Source: Leeuwenhoekiella sp. MAR_2009_132
Lineage (GTDB): Bacteria > Bacteroidota > Bacteroidia > Flavobacteriales > Flavobacteriaceae
Length of the DNA: 64,000 bases
Direction: 5' to 3'
Assembly (NCBI RefSeq): GCF_000687915.1
Contig: NZ_JHZY01000002.1
Coordinates: 1,116,001-1,180,000, forward strand
The notes under the pieces: generated by a model
Seen by the model: only the letters and a program-made list of their open reading frames with translations
What the model was told of the DNA's origin: nothing
Database searches by the model: none
Position numbers and translations under genes: made by a program
Shown here: in pieces, positions 52,585 to 60,413 of the stretch
Layout: every line of letters begins with the position of its first letter
Position numbering within the stretch: position 1 is the stretch's first letter

Positions 52585-53838
52585 CTAGTCAAGGTTGAAA
52601 GCACCAGCCATTAATTCGATTTCCGGGTTTTTGATTCCTATTTTATGTGCTATACTTTTCCAATCCTTCACTACACCGAGCACTTCCTCAAGAATGGTAT
52701 TCATTTCATTTTCGCTTAAGCGAAAATATTCCCCAACACTTTTAGCTAAATCAAAGTCTAAGGAATTATCATCCATATCTATATTTAGTGATAGGCCATC
52801 TTTTTCAATAGAAGGATTTAAATCATAAGCAGGAGCTAAAACCCATCCTTTTTGAGTCAATATAAAACCGTGATTTCGCAAATGATCATCCGTATTAGAA
52901 ATTGCTATGTTAAATACGATACGCCTCCATAGCTGATGTAAATTAGCCTTTACATCAGTACCATAATTTTCTATAAACTCTACAATTTCAAGATAACTCG
53001 GTGCTGATACTCTAATGATATCTTCTGTATTTCCAGTCATCGTCATCGCTGAAGCAAAATGAATACGCTTTCCATTAGCTCTATCAAATCGTTTGGTAAG
53101 AAATGTATGATATTCACCATTAATTTTTTCTATTTTAGAATCTGCCATGTGTATCCCAGAAGCAATGGCTAGTTGATAGGCTAAAAACTCCCAAGCGGCT
53201 TTATCGATGGTATCTGTTTTTGAAGGAAATTTAGCGATCCATAAACTCTTTTGAGCATCAAGTATATTAGCTTTTGGTCTTGCGCCTCCTAAAGAGGAAC
53301 CAGGTGCAATTAAGATTGCTATCCACTTTCGAATGACATCACTTTGTTCCTCATTCTCTAACTGATTTACTGCTTCCTGTAGCTCGCCAAGCGATGACCA
53401 CGGTGGTGTTGGGCTGAAGGTATCATTATCTAAGAAATCACCATCTAATTCCGTTTTAAAGCGTAACGCACCCATTCGACTTTCATCAAAAACTCCAAGT
53501 AAATAATCTATTTCGTAAAGTGTTCTGGCTTTTTCGTTATTCGCTCTAGCATCTTGAGCAGCTCTTCGTTTCATCAACGTCTTACCCCAGGTATCTGGCA
53601 TACTATCCAAAAATATCCCGAAATTCTCTTTGTTCGCTGGATACTGTGGCCCGGAATAAAAAGCGATGTCTGGATCTAATATGCGTTGGTCGTCTGTTTT
53701 TAACCAATCCTTGTCATATTCAAAACTGAATGCTTTTTTTCCTTTGGCAAAGTGAGCAGAAAGTACACCAACTAAGGTTGGTTTCCCTAAAGACTTCCAA
53801 TCTGCAAATACGTATATATCAAATTTTCCGGTTGCCAT
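52585..53838 (-). CDS. hipA: HipA-family serine/threonine kinase toxin
   Basis: A 417-residue protein with HipA N-terminal (about 1-110) and kinase domains. Kinase motifs: glycine-rich SSLGGARPKA, the catalytic-loop NTDDHLRNHGF, and the metal-binding APAYDLNP. In E. coli HipA phosphorylates glutamyl-tRNA synthetase and induces persistence; whether this relative has the same target is not known. The HTH partner gene lies immediately upstream (6 bases), so this is a complete toxin-antitoxin pair. Sitting between tra and the coupling-protein gene, it probably stabilises the ICE. Confidence 0.88.
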   Translation of the reverse strand: MATGKFDIYVFADWKSLGKPTLVGVLSAHFAKGKKAFSFEYDKDWLKTDDQRILDPDIAFYSGPQYPANKENFGIFLDSMPDTWGKTLMKRRAAQDARANNEKARTLYEIDYLLGVFDESRMGALRFKTELDGDFLDNDTFSPTPPWSSLGELQEAVNQLENEEQSDVIRKWIAILIAPGSSLGGARPKANILDAQKSLWIAKFPSKTDTIDKAAWEFLAYQLAIASGIHMADSKIEKINGEYHTFLTKRFDRANGKRIHFASAMTMTGNTEDIIRVSAPSYLEIVEFIENYGTDVKANLHQLWRRIVFNIAISNTDDHLRNHGFILTQKGWVLAPAYDLNPSIEKDGLSLNIDMDDNSLDFDLAKSVGEYFRLSENEMNTILEEVLGVVKDWKSIAHKIGIKNPEIELMAGAFNLD

Positions 53839-53843
53839 AGTCT

Positions 53844-54131
53844 TTATAATAAATCAAGATCCTGCAGTTTCCTTCCGAATTCATCATCCACTGCCAGTTT
53901 CAAAAAATCATCTTGAAGATTGAGTACCCTAAATACATTGAAATACAAACCAATCGCCACCGCAGGATCCCCTTTTTCAATTCGATACAGGGTAGCCCTA
54001 TGAATACCCGCACGTTCAGAAACTTGCTCGGTAGTAAGCTTTCTTCGCTTACGGGCAAGCTTTACATTTTCCCCGATTTGCTCAAAAATCTTAAGATATT
54101 TCGGAAGAACTATAGCCTTCTTAGAATTCAT
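53844..54131 (-). CDS. hipB: HipB-like HTH antitoxin
   Basis: A 95-residue XRE-family protein with a clear helix-turn-helix (TEQVSERAGIHRATLYRIEKG, about 38-58) and a short C-terminal extension (LKLAVDDEFGRKLQDLDLL) that would contact HipA. It represses the hipBA operon and neutralises the kinase. The spacing of 6 bases to hipA supports one operon. Its start is the ATG at 54131. Confidence 0.85.
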   Translation of the reverse strand: MNSKKAIVLPKYLKIFEQIGENVKLARKRRKLTTEQVSERAGIHRATLYRIEKGDPAVAIGLYFNVFRVLNLQDDFLKLAVDDEFGRKLQDLDLL

Positions 54132-54205
54132 AATGTTGCTTATTTACGACAAATATATCATTTTAGATATAAATAAGCGACAATATCTGTTAATTACTGT
54201 ATGTA

Positions 54206-55786
54206 CTAATTAAATATAGCCCTTGCTTCCTCATAAATACGTTCAAAATTAGCCTTTAAATCAGATTCAGAAAATGCATTCATTTGTTCTGGAAGCTCGC
54301 GCTGAATCTTTGCCAATTGAAACTGCACTTTTTTATCCGTTCCATCGGCATAGGTAATAAACTCCCCTTGCTTCAATCGAAAGAAAACATCCGCTCTAAT
54401 TTTAGGGATTTCCTTTTCTCCCGTGGTAACTCGAGTGTCAAAATCAAGATTACGTCCACGGCTCACACTTTTTGTAGGATCCTTGATAATCTCAAAAAAG
54501 CGCTCGTAATATTTTGCGGTGTCTGGGTCATTGACCTTTCCAAAAAACTGATAGGATAAATTACTCAATATCGCCTTGCTGGCCTTATCTCCGTACATCA
54601 TATCGTTTTGAATTTTATCCTGCATCACGTAAACTGTGGACACATTATAGCTGCGAAGTGTCGCTGGAATACGATGCATATTCAACAAGCGTAGGGTAGG
54701 TGCTTCTTCCATCAACAGAAAAGAAGGTTCTGAATTCCGGACACTCATTTGTTTGATTATAGTGTGTATTATAGTGGCAATAACTGGTGCATAGGAAGTC
54801 TCAAATTTCGGATTGTTCACTACCGAAATCACACACGGATTTTCTTTATTATTGATATTGAGTGGCACGTCATCTGCAGACAGTGCCATAAAAACCCGCT
54901 GGGTACTGATGCGTTTTAGGGCATTGGCCAAGGTGCTTTTCACACCAGCAGTTTGCCGTTCTGAATCTTTACCACTAATAAAAGCATCTGCCATAGCTCT
55001 GGATGTCGTATTGGTCTCCAAAAACTGAATCAGACTATCTGTATCCAGATATTGGTAAATGGCAATCAAATGGGGAAGCGTACAAAATTGGGGGTAGGTA
55101 GTTTTGAGTTTCCAGATTAGCCCACCGATCAACCCTTCTGCTGCATCATTGAAAAATTTAGTCGTTCCGGTTGTACCCGATTCCCGTTGCTCTAGTAGAT
55201 TTTCAATCAATACCCGAGATACCTCGTTTACGCTCTCCTCATGCTCCAAATACCTAGGCGCAATAGGATTGACCCTGTGGATGATGCTATCGAAGGAAAT
55301 AACTTTAAATGGGATTAAACTACTCTTAAAAAGTGGATACGCCATTTCGGTTAATTCAAAGTCTTTATAATCGTGAATGATGCCGCAAAACCCTTCTTTG
55401 CGGAAGTGCTTTAAGAATCCGTACACGACGCTTTCGGTTTTTCCGCTTCCTGCAGAGCCAATGACCGATGCACCCCGCTTGATGTTGTCAAGCTTAAAAT
55501 TTCCTTTGGTAGTTTTGAAATTAACTTGATAGCGTCCTTCACTATTTTTTGGAGCTTCTGTTTTATGTAAGAAAACGTACAACGCCGTATTGATCAGTAG
55601 TAGTGGGCAGACCGCATGCAGCACCACTAAAACCAAATCGTTCCATTGCAGTAAAAAATACGCCAGTATACACAACACAATACTATTTAGAGCAAATGCA
55701 TACCGTGATATTTGGTAGCATCCATAAAATAACATGCTGGTTAAACCAATGATAAAAAGAGCGGTAAAAAGGGCATCTATGTACAT
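54206..55786 (-). CDS. Type IV coupling protein (VirD4-like)
   Basis: A 526-residue protein: N-terminal membrane helices (about 5-25, 30-65), then a RecA-like ATPase with Walker A GSAGSGKTES (about 110-117) and Walker B SFLLMEEAPTL (near 365). It has the VirD4/TraG-type segment VMQDKIQNDMMYG. It delivers the relaxase-DNA complex to the transfer channel. It is immediately followed on the same strand by the relaxase and mobilisation genes, all downstream of the candidate oriT. Confidence 0.88.
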   Translation of the reverse strand: MYIDALFTALFIIGLTSMLFYGCYQISRYAFALNSIVLCILAYFLLQWNDLVLVVLHAVCPLLLINTALYVFLHKTEAPKNSEGRYQVNFKTTKGNFKLDNIKRGASVIGSAGSGKTESVVYGFLKHFRKEGFCGIIHDYKDFELTEMAYPLFKSSLIPFKVISFDSIIHRVNPIAPRYLEHEESVNEVSRVLIENLLEQRESGTTGTTKFFNDAAEGLIGGLIWKLKTTYPQFCTLPHLIAIYQYLDTDSLIQFLETNTTSRAMADAFISGKDSERQTAGVKSTLANALKRISTQRVFMALSADDVPLNINNKENPCVISVVNNPKFETSYAPVIATIIHTIIKQMSVRNSEPSFLLMEEAPTLRLLNMHRIPATLRSYNVSTVYVMQDKIQNDMMYGDKASKAILSNLSYQFFGKVNDPDTAKYYERFFEIIKDPTKSVSRGRNLDFDTRVTTGEKEIPKIRADVFFRLKQGEFITYADGTDKKVQFQLAKIQRELPEQMNAFSESDLKANFERIYEEARAIFN

Positions 55787-55796
55787 CCTATTTGTC

Positions 55797-56828
55797 TTAA
55801 ATACCGATTGAACTTGATTTGATAGCCACCTCTAAACCCTTTCGGAGTCGGTTAAAAATTTTCATAGCCAGTTGAGCTTGCGTGACTGGAATGCTTGGCA
55901 GCATGGGAACACCGCTTTCTTTTATCATTTTAAAAGCAATTGCCTTTTCATTGGTAGGCAGTTTCATCAGCGTGGCAAAATAGATTTTGGGATTCTTTAT
56001 AAAGTTTTTCCGGGCTTTGTAGGTCTCCGCGAAGTTTCGTTGATAGCCAAACGTTTTGTCAAAGGTCTTTTCTGCACGTTCAAAAAACAGGTCCCGGTCA
56101 AAGCCTCTTTTTACGGTCTTACCGTGCATCTCTACTTGCGATGCCTTGTGCTTACTCCCGGGAGAAAGACTAAAGGTATTGGACGCATCCTTTCTACTTA
56201 CAATGATGTGAATATGACTTTGGTTTCCTGCCTTGGGCATCCCCTGAACAATTCGCTTCCCATCTTGCTGGTGTGGAGCTTCCCTTTCCAATTGCTCCAG
56301 TTTATTCCGTAGTAACTTAATGTTACCTTCCCTAATGCCTTCTTGAATCCTTCTGATTTCTGTATTGAGCTGGAGTATTTTGGTAGCATAAGGCTGGTTG
56401 GCTTTAATCTGCCAATCCGTCCCCTTGAACGTTCTTTGGTGTTCGATTTTCGCATAATATTTAATAGCATCAATGGTAATCTGCTTGCCATTGATCTCCC
56501 GATTGAAGGAGGCCACATAATCCTTCATCAGTTCACGCGTGTATTTTTTTAAATCTTCACTACTGTTCTGTAAACGGCTCAGTTCGTATTTAGAAGGACT
56601 GACTGTAATCGAATAGAACTTAGGCTCCGTCTTTTTTAGTTTAGCTCCGTTGTTATCGATTTCGGTGGTGACTTCTTCGGCAGTTATTTTATCAGCATAT
56701 TGATTAAAAAAGTACTCATGGTCTTGTAGATTCAACCCTTGATTTTCCTTCTCCAGATAGCCCACAAAATCCCCTGAACTTTGCGAATAGTTGTTTCCTA
56801 ATTTTTGAGGGGTGATGGTTATGTACAT
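55797..56828 (-). CDS. Conjugative relaxase (MobB-type, DUF5712-like)
   Basis: A 343-residue protein. The central HIHIIVSRKD supplies the HxH metal-binding histidines of relaxases, with nearby YATKILQLNTEIRRIQEG and KPKAGNQ-type residues. The N-terminal part (MYITITPQKLGNNYSQSSGD, FVGYLEKENQG) begins with a tyrosine-rich stretch, but the catalytic tyrosine cannot be pinpointed. Such proteins nick oriT and lead the DNA strand. It lies 11 bases after the BfmA/BtgA gene and 10 bases before the coupling-protein gene. Confidence 0.8.
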   Translation of the reverse strand: MYITITPQKLGNNYSQSSGDFVGYLEKENQGLNLQDHEYFFNQYADKITAEEVTTEIDNNGAKLKKTEPKFYSITVSPSKYELSRLQNSSEDLKKYTRELMKDYVASFNREINGKQITIDAIKYYAKIEHQRTFKGTDWQIKANQPYATKILQLNTEIRRIQEGIREGNIKLLRNKLEQLEREAPHQQDGKRIVQGMPKAGNQSHIHIIVSRKDASNTFSLSPGSKHKASQVEMHGKTVKRGFDRDLFFERAEKTFDKTFGYQRNFAETYKARKNFIKNPKIYFATLMKLPTNEKAIAFKMIKESGVPMLPSIPVTQAQLAMKIFNRLRKGLEVAIKSSSIGI

Positions 56829-56839
56829 AGCTCAAAAAA

Positions 56840-57220
56840 TTAGCGTTCGTTATTCCCTTTTTCCTTTTCAACAAAACGTACTTGCTTCTTTTCCTCGCTG
56901 TTTTTCTTTTCTAAAATCAAGGGTTTCTTTTGGGGTTGCTCTACTTGAAAAAGCGATTCTAACATGGCTACCGTTGGTTTGGATTGCGTCTTTTCAATAT
57001 CCCGCATTATGGCAATAACGGCATTGATGCGTTTCTTTAAATTTGCTTCGATAGTTCTTCCTGTAGGTCCCAGTCTTTCCTTTGGAGAGATCTCATTGTA
57101 GAAAAAAAAATCAAGCATTGAATCCATAGCCTGAGTATGTGTTTTGAAATGCGCTTTTGAAAATTTCTGAAACCGTTTGGCTGTGGCTCGTTTAAGACGG
57201 ATGGTGATAAAAGTGTCCAT
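56840..57220 (-). CDS. BfmA/BtgA-family mobilisation protein
   Basis: A 126-residue basic protein resembling BfmA/BtgA: N-terminal ribbon-helix-helix-like MDTFITIRLKRATAKRFQKF, then KTHTQAMDSMLDFFFYNEIS, an alpha-helical middle (TIEANLKKRINAVIAIMRDI) and a Lys/Glu-rich tail. These proteins bind oriT and assist the relaxase. It is transcribed first of the mob genes, and the candidate oriT lies directly upstream. Confidence 0.83.
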   Translation of the reverse strand: MDTFITIRLKRATAKRFQKFSKAHFKTHTQAMDSMLDFFFYNEISPKERLGPTGRTIEANLKKRINAVIAIMRDIEKTQSKPTVAMLESLFQVEQPQKKPLILEKKNSEEKKQVRFVEKEKGNNER

Positions 57221-57241
57221 TTGACTTTCCTTTTTAGTGAG

Positions 57242-57424
57242 TTTGACGTAAATCCATCCCTATTTACAGGCATTACAAAGGCATTTGACGTAAATCGCAA
57301 CTATTCAGTTGATTTTCATATTTATAAAACACTGATGTGTAGTATTTTATAAATAGTATAAGGACCATAACAGCGCGTAGCGTGTTACCCTCTTGCTAGT
57401 CCTTTTCGTTCGCCCCGGGCGAAC
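57242..57424. other. Candidate oriT region
   Basis: Upstream of the mobilisation genes. It contains direct repeats of TTTGACGTAAATC at 57242-57254 and 57284-57296. An 11-bp inverted repeat follows (TATTTATAAAA at 57319-29 and TTTTATAAATA at 57345-55). The near-perfect palindrome GTTCGCCC-C-GGGCGAAC lies at 57408-57424. Clustered direct and inverted repeats beside bfmA/relaxase genes are typical of oriT. No nick consensus could be recognised, so the exact site is unknown. Confidence 0.45.
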
Positions 57425-57609
57425 AAAAATTCCATACAAGCTGACCTAAAGTCAATTGCCTTTTTCAGGGATTTTTATCCCTTTGCTTAAATAAATGATG
57501 GATACAGCTACCAGCGAAAGTCAAAAATAAGGATAGCTATATGTATTTTAATCGCTGTAATTCAGCATTCTAAAGATACACTTTTTTGGATAAAATCTAA
57601 TTTTTAGCC

Positions 57610-57636
57610 AAAAAAAAGACCTCTGCTTTAGAGGTC
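57610..57636 (-). terminator. Intrinsic terminator of the radC operon
   Basis: On the minus strand, GACCTCT-AAAGC-AGAGGTC is followed by nine Ts (57610-57618). It lies about 22 bases beyond the RadC stop and ends the ssb-DUF6876-radC transcript before the mob region. Confidence 0.9.
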
Positions 57637-57658
57637 CTTTCAATTGTATATTTTGAGT

Positions 57659-58108
57659 TTATAAAATTCCTTCATCTGCAAAACTGTAGTATTCCCCATC
57701 GGGATTCAGGATTAAATGATCTAAAATTTTAAGGTCTAAAACTTCTGCTGCCGTTTTAATTTTACGGGTAATGTTTCGATCTGCCTGACTCGGTTTTAAG
57801 GTACCACTAGGATGGTTGTGCGCTAAAATTAACGCCACAGATAAGGACTTTAAAGCCACTGCAAAAAGCAAGCGCATGTCTACCAAAGTACCGGTGATTC
57901 CTCCCTGTGAAATTTGATAAATCCCTTTGATTTGATTGCTGTTATTTAACAGTAGAATTTTAAATGATTCATACACTGCAATGGTGTCGTTATTCCAGTT
58001 TTCAAAGAGTACTTCTGCAGCGGTACGTGAAGAACTCACCCTGGGCCAATTTACAGCCTTAACCCGATGCACATAGCTTATTTTTATTTCGTTGATACCT
58101 GATTCCAT
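57659..58108 (-). CDS. RadC-like JAB/JAMM protein
   Basis: About 149 residues from ATG 58108; a GTG at 58135 would overlap the DUF6876 gene and is not preferred. It has the RadC JAMM metal-binding core HNHPSGTLKPSQAD (about residues 107-120), preceded by LLNNSNQIKGIYQISQGGIT. RadC-like proteins are frequent ICE cargo linked to anti-restriction or DNA metabolism, and their biochemistry is unclear. It is the last gene of a minus-strand run with ssb and a DUF6876 gene. Confidence 0.85.
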   Translation of the reverse strand: MESGINEIKISYVHRVKAVNWPRVSSSRTAAEVLFENWNNDTIAVYESFKILLLNNSNQIKGIYQISQGGITGTLVDMRLLFAVALKSLSVALILAHNHPSGTLKPSQADRNITRKIKTAAEVLDLKILDHLILNPDGEYYSFADEGIL

Positions 58109-58124
58109 AGTACTGATTTTAGTA

Positions 58125-58505
58125 TTAATATTCACTGGGAAGCATCAACGTATCCTGTACAAAGAACAGCCGAAGTTCATCCAATGGCAAGTCTGTAAAT
58201 TCATAATCCTGTTGATACAGTATGGTTCCATTTCCATCACCATAGGTGATTTGTGCTTCTGTATTTTGTTTTTGCTGCAGCTCTTCTGATAAGCGATTAA
58301 AATAGATTACCAAGAACGAACTTTTAGAACGTAGCCTTTTAGCGATCACCATCACATCGGTTACTAACCAATAGCAGTTGGCAGCTTCGGCTAAATACTT
58401 AACGCCTTCGGTATATCTGGTCTTAAACATCGGGATCGTATATAAGATTTCACTTCCACAAAATCTGTGTAGCTGTTCTATAATTTGATTACTTTGTGTG
58501 CTCAT
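58125..58505 (-). CDS. DUF6876-type ICE protein
   Basis: A 126-residue soluble protein resembling the DUF6876 proteins of Bacteroidota ICEs, with LHRFCGSEILYTIPMFKTRY and AANCYWLVTDVMVIAKRLRS near the N-terminus. The function is unknown. These genes travel with ssb and radC in ICEs, and the position here between the two supports that. There are no membrane segments or catalytic motifs. It ends 17 bases before the RadC start. Confidence 0.7.
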   Translation of the reverse strand: MSTQSNQIIEQLHRFCGSEILYTIPMFKTRYTEGVKYLAEAANCYWLVTDVMVIAKRLRSKSSFLVIYFNRLSEELQQKQNTEAQITYGDGNGTILYQQDYEFTDLPLDELRLFFVQDTLMLPSEY

Positions 58506-58530
58506 TTTATTAAAATTTAAAGTGGATTTA

Positions 58531-58567
58531 AGAGGGCGCTACTTCTCAAGGGAACGCCCTCTTTTTT
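58531..58567. terminator. Hairpin between ssb and the DUF6876 gene
   Basis: AGAGGGCG and CGCCCTCT form a perfect 8-bp stem, followed on the plus strand by TTTTTT. On the minus strand, in the direction of the ssb gene, the stem is not followed by Ts. It may reduce read-through from ssb or stop plus-strand transcripts. Confidence 0.55.
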
Positions 58568-58575
58568 AATTAGTT

Positions 58576-58920
58576 TTACGCATTGGATTTAGATCCCAGC
58601 AAGAGAATTTCACTGGCTTCTACTTCGGTTACATAGCGTTTGATGCCGTCTTTATCCTCATAGCTTCGGGATTTAAGTTTACCGCTTAAGGCGAGCTCTT
58701 TACCTTTTGGAGCGTAGCTTTCGATGAGTTCTGCAGTCTTTCCCCAGGCTACAACCGTATGCCATTGGGTGTCCTGGACCTTCTCCCCTTTTTCACTTTT
58801 GTAGTATTCATTGGTAGCCAATGAAAAACGAGCTACTTTTTTTCCGCTCTCTAGCGTGGTTAGGGTAGGTTCCTGTCCTACGTTTCCAATTAACTGAACT
58901 TGATTTCTAATCGTACTCAT
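58576..58920 (-). CDS. ssb: Single-stranded DNA-binding protein
   Basis: A 114-residue OB-fold protein with the family start MSTIRNQVQLIGNVGQEPTL, then TTLESGKKVARFSLATNEYY and TQWHTVVAWGKTAELIESYA. It has no long acidic C-terminal tail, so it is the short ICE-type SSB rather than the chromosomal replication SSB. It coats the transferred single strand or assists ICE replication. It heads the ssb-DUF6876-radC group. Confidence 0.92.
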   Translation of the reverse strand: MSTIRNQVQLIGNVGQEPTLTTLESGKKVARFSLATNEYYKSEKGEKVQDTQWHTVVAWGKTAELIESYAPKGKELALSGKLKSRSYEDKDGIKRYVTEVEASEILLLGSKSNA

Positions 58921-58931
58921 AACAGTAGTAT

Positions 58932-59084
58932 TTAAAGATTAATTAAAATGCTGCCTAAACTATTCAGACAGTTGACCTGTATCTTTTTAAAAATTGATTT
59001 ACTTATTTTATCCTGAGCGTTTTCCTTTTTTGTTTTAGATCGTTTTGATCCCGCTTCTTTTTGGATGTTTTGAATTGAGTTCAT
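58932..59084 (-). CDS. Small basic ORF upstream of ssb
   Basis: ATG 59084 to TAA 58932 encodes 50 residues with a Lys/Ser-rich N-terminal half (MNSIQNIQKEAGSKRSKTKK) and a more hydrophobic end (FKKIQVNCLNSLGSILINL). It lies 12 bases before the ssb start on the same strand, so it could be co-transcribed. I do not recognise a family, and a chance frame in an AT-rich leader remains possible. Confidence 0.4.
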   Translation of the reverse strand: MNSIQNIQKEAGSKRSKTKKENAQDKISKSIFKKIQVNCLNSLGSILINL

Positions 59085-59433
59085 AGTGCTTTATTTTGAT
59101 TTACTTCCCTTAGTGCCTATCGCTGTTCCCTTTTTTTGTTGCTGATACATCTTCAAGAGTTTGAATTAGGTAGGACATATAAAAGCGCGTATGCAAGCGG
59201 TTATGCTGTCCGTCTAACTTCAAACTATTGGTATTTTGCTTTCAAAAAAAGAGAAGGATAGCGATGCTACCTTGAGGGAATTCAAAGGGAGAGATGGGAA
59301 GTTTTAAAACTCAAGAAGTGGGAACAAATACTAAATGAAAATCCCCCTAAAGCAGACTTCATTTACAATTTAACGATACAATGAAGCGCATCTTACCTGT
59401 CCAGAAGTTTATGGACGGGTAACATAAACGTAT
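59085..59433. other. Non-coding region between small ORF and tandem repeats
   Basis: About 350 bases with no convincing gene or strong hairpin. It is AT-rich and precedes the 222-bp tandem repeats. Some short words (GGGAACG, AAGCGCATC) do not form a clear element. Confidence 0.3.
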
Positions 59434-59953
59434 TGGAGATTGTGTCCAAGGCCTGCCTAGGGAAGCTCTTTTCCCGTAATGAAGCTTTCGCGAAATGTAG
59501 TGGGAATGTGCTTGCCGGGATTACGGTAGAGAATCATTTTAGATTAGTAGAATTTAAAGCGGACTTGACTTTGAAGGTGTAGCTTAAAATGAAATTTGGC
59601 CGCTTCTCAATTTTTATTGGGATAAAGCGGTCAAGTGAAATGGAAAATGGAAGCTTTGAAGTTTTGTCCAAGATCTGCCTAGAGAAGCTCTTTTCCGGTA
59701 ATGAAGCTTTTGCGAAATGCAGAGGGAAATTGCTGACCGGATTATGATTGAGGATCATTTTAGTTTAGTAGAATTTAAAGCGGACTTGACTTTAAAGGTG
59801 TAGCTTGAAATAGAGTTTGGACGCTTCTCAATTTTTATTGGGATAAAGCGGTCAAGTGAAATGGAAAACGGAATCTTTGAAATTGTGTCCAAGACCTTAG
59901 TCGGGAATCTTTTTTCCCGCAATGAAGCTTTTGTGTAATGTAGTGGAAATGGG
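59434..59953. repeat. 222-bp tandem direct repeat, about 2.3 copies
   Basis: The first two units are nearly the same length (59434-59655 and 59656-59876), followed by the first 75 bases of a third. Markers such as GTCCAAG recur at 59444, 59666 and 59887, giving a period of 221-222 bases. Each complete unit contains GAATTTAAAGCGGACTTGAC and an internal hairpin (CCGCTTCTCAAT...ATTGGGATAAAGCGG). There is no coding potential. The position between the integrase side and ssb suits a structural role such as integrase-arm sites, replication start or a partition site. Confidence 0.85.
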
Positions 59954-59971
59954 ATGAGTGATTAGTACTAC

Positions 59972-60340
59972 TTACCTTCTCATATATTCCTGCCACTGAA
60001 CAATAAGGTATTTGTCTTTACCTGACTTTTTAAGATCTAAGAATCCATAATCGTAAACAAATAGATACACGTCCCCTTTTGAATTCTTCCAGTAATGGGT
60101 GAAAAAATTCGGATTAAACCCATCATTTAAAAGTGCTGCTTTTTGAACCGTAGTAAATCCTTGATAGTTATAGGTTTTTAATAGTTTACGATTGGTCTTC
60201 AGCTGTCGGTCTACTTCCATGTAAAAAATCTCTTTTTCCTGCCTAATTTCGTACTGATTAATCGACTTGCATTTAGTAGAACAAAACTTCTTATCTGATC
60301 TTCCTTTTATTGGAGATTCACAAACGGGACACATTTTCAT
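59972..60340 (-). CDS. Small zinc-ribbon protein next to the integrase
   Basis: About 122 residues from ATG 60340; a GTG at 60349 is an alternative. The N-terminus has CPVCESPIKGRSDKKFCSTK with two CxxC-type knuckles, and the C-terminal part (VYLFVYDYGFLDLKKSG) is beta/alpha. Zinc-ribbon proteins of this form are common beside integrases of Bacteroidota ICEs. It converges away from, and is divergently arranged with, the integrase (gap of about 70 bases), so a shared promoter region is likely. Confidence 0.65.
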   Translation of the reverse strand: MKMCPVCESPIKGRSDKKFCSTKCKSINQYEIRQEKEIFYMEVDRQLKTNRKLLKTYNYQGFTTVQKAALLNDGFNPNFFTHYWKNSKGDVYLFVYDYGFLDLKKSGKDKYLIVQWQEYMRR

Positions 60341-60413
60341 ATTAAGCACCTCTAAACGTATATTATACGACTAATATACCTCTTATATTCTGATTCCGTT
60401 GTAGTATTGAATT

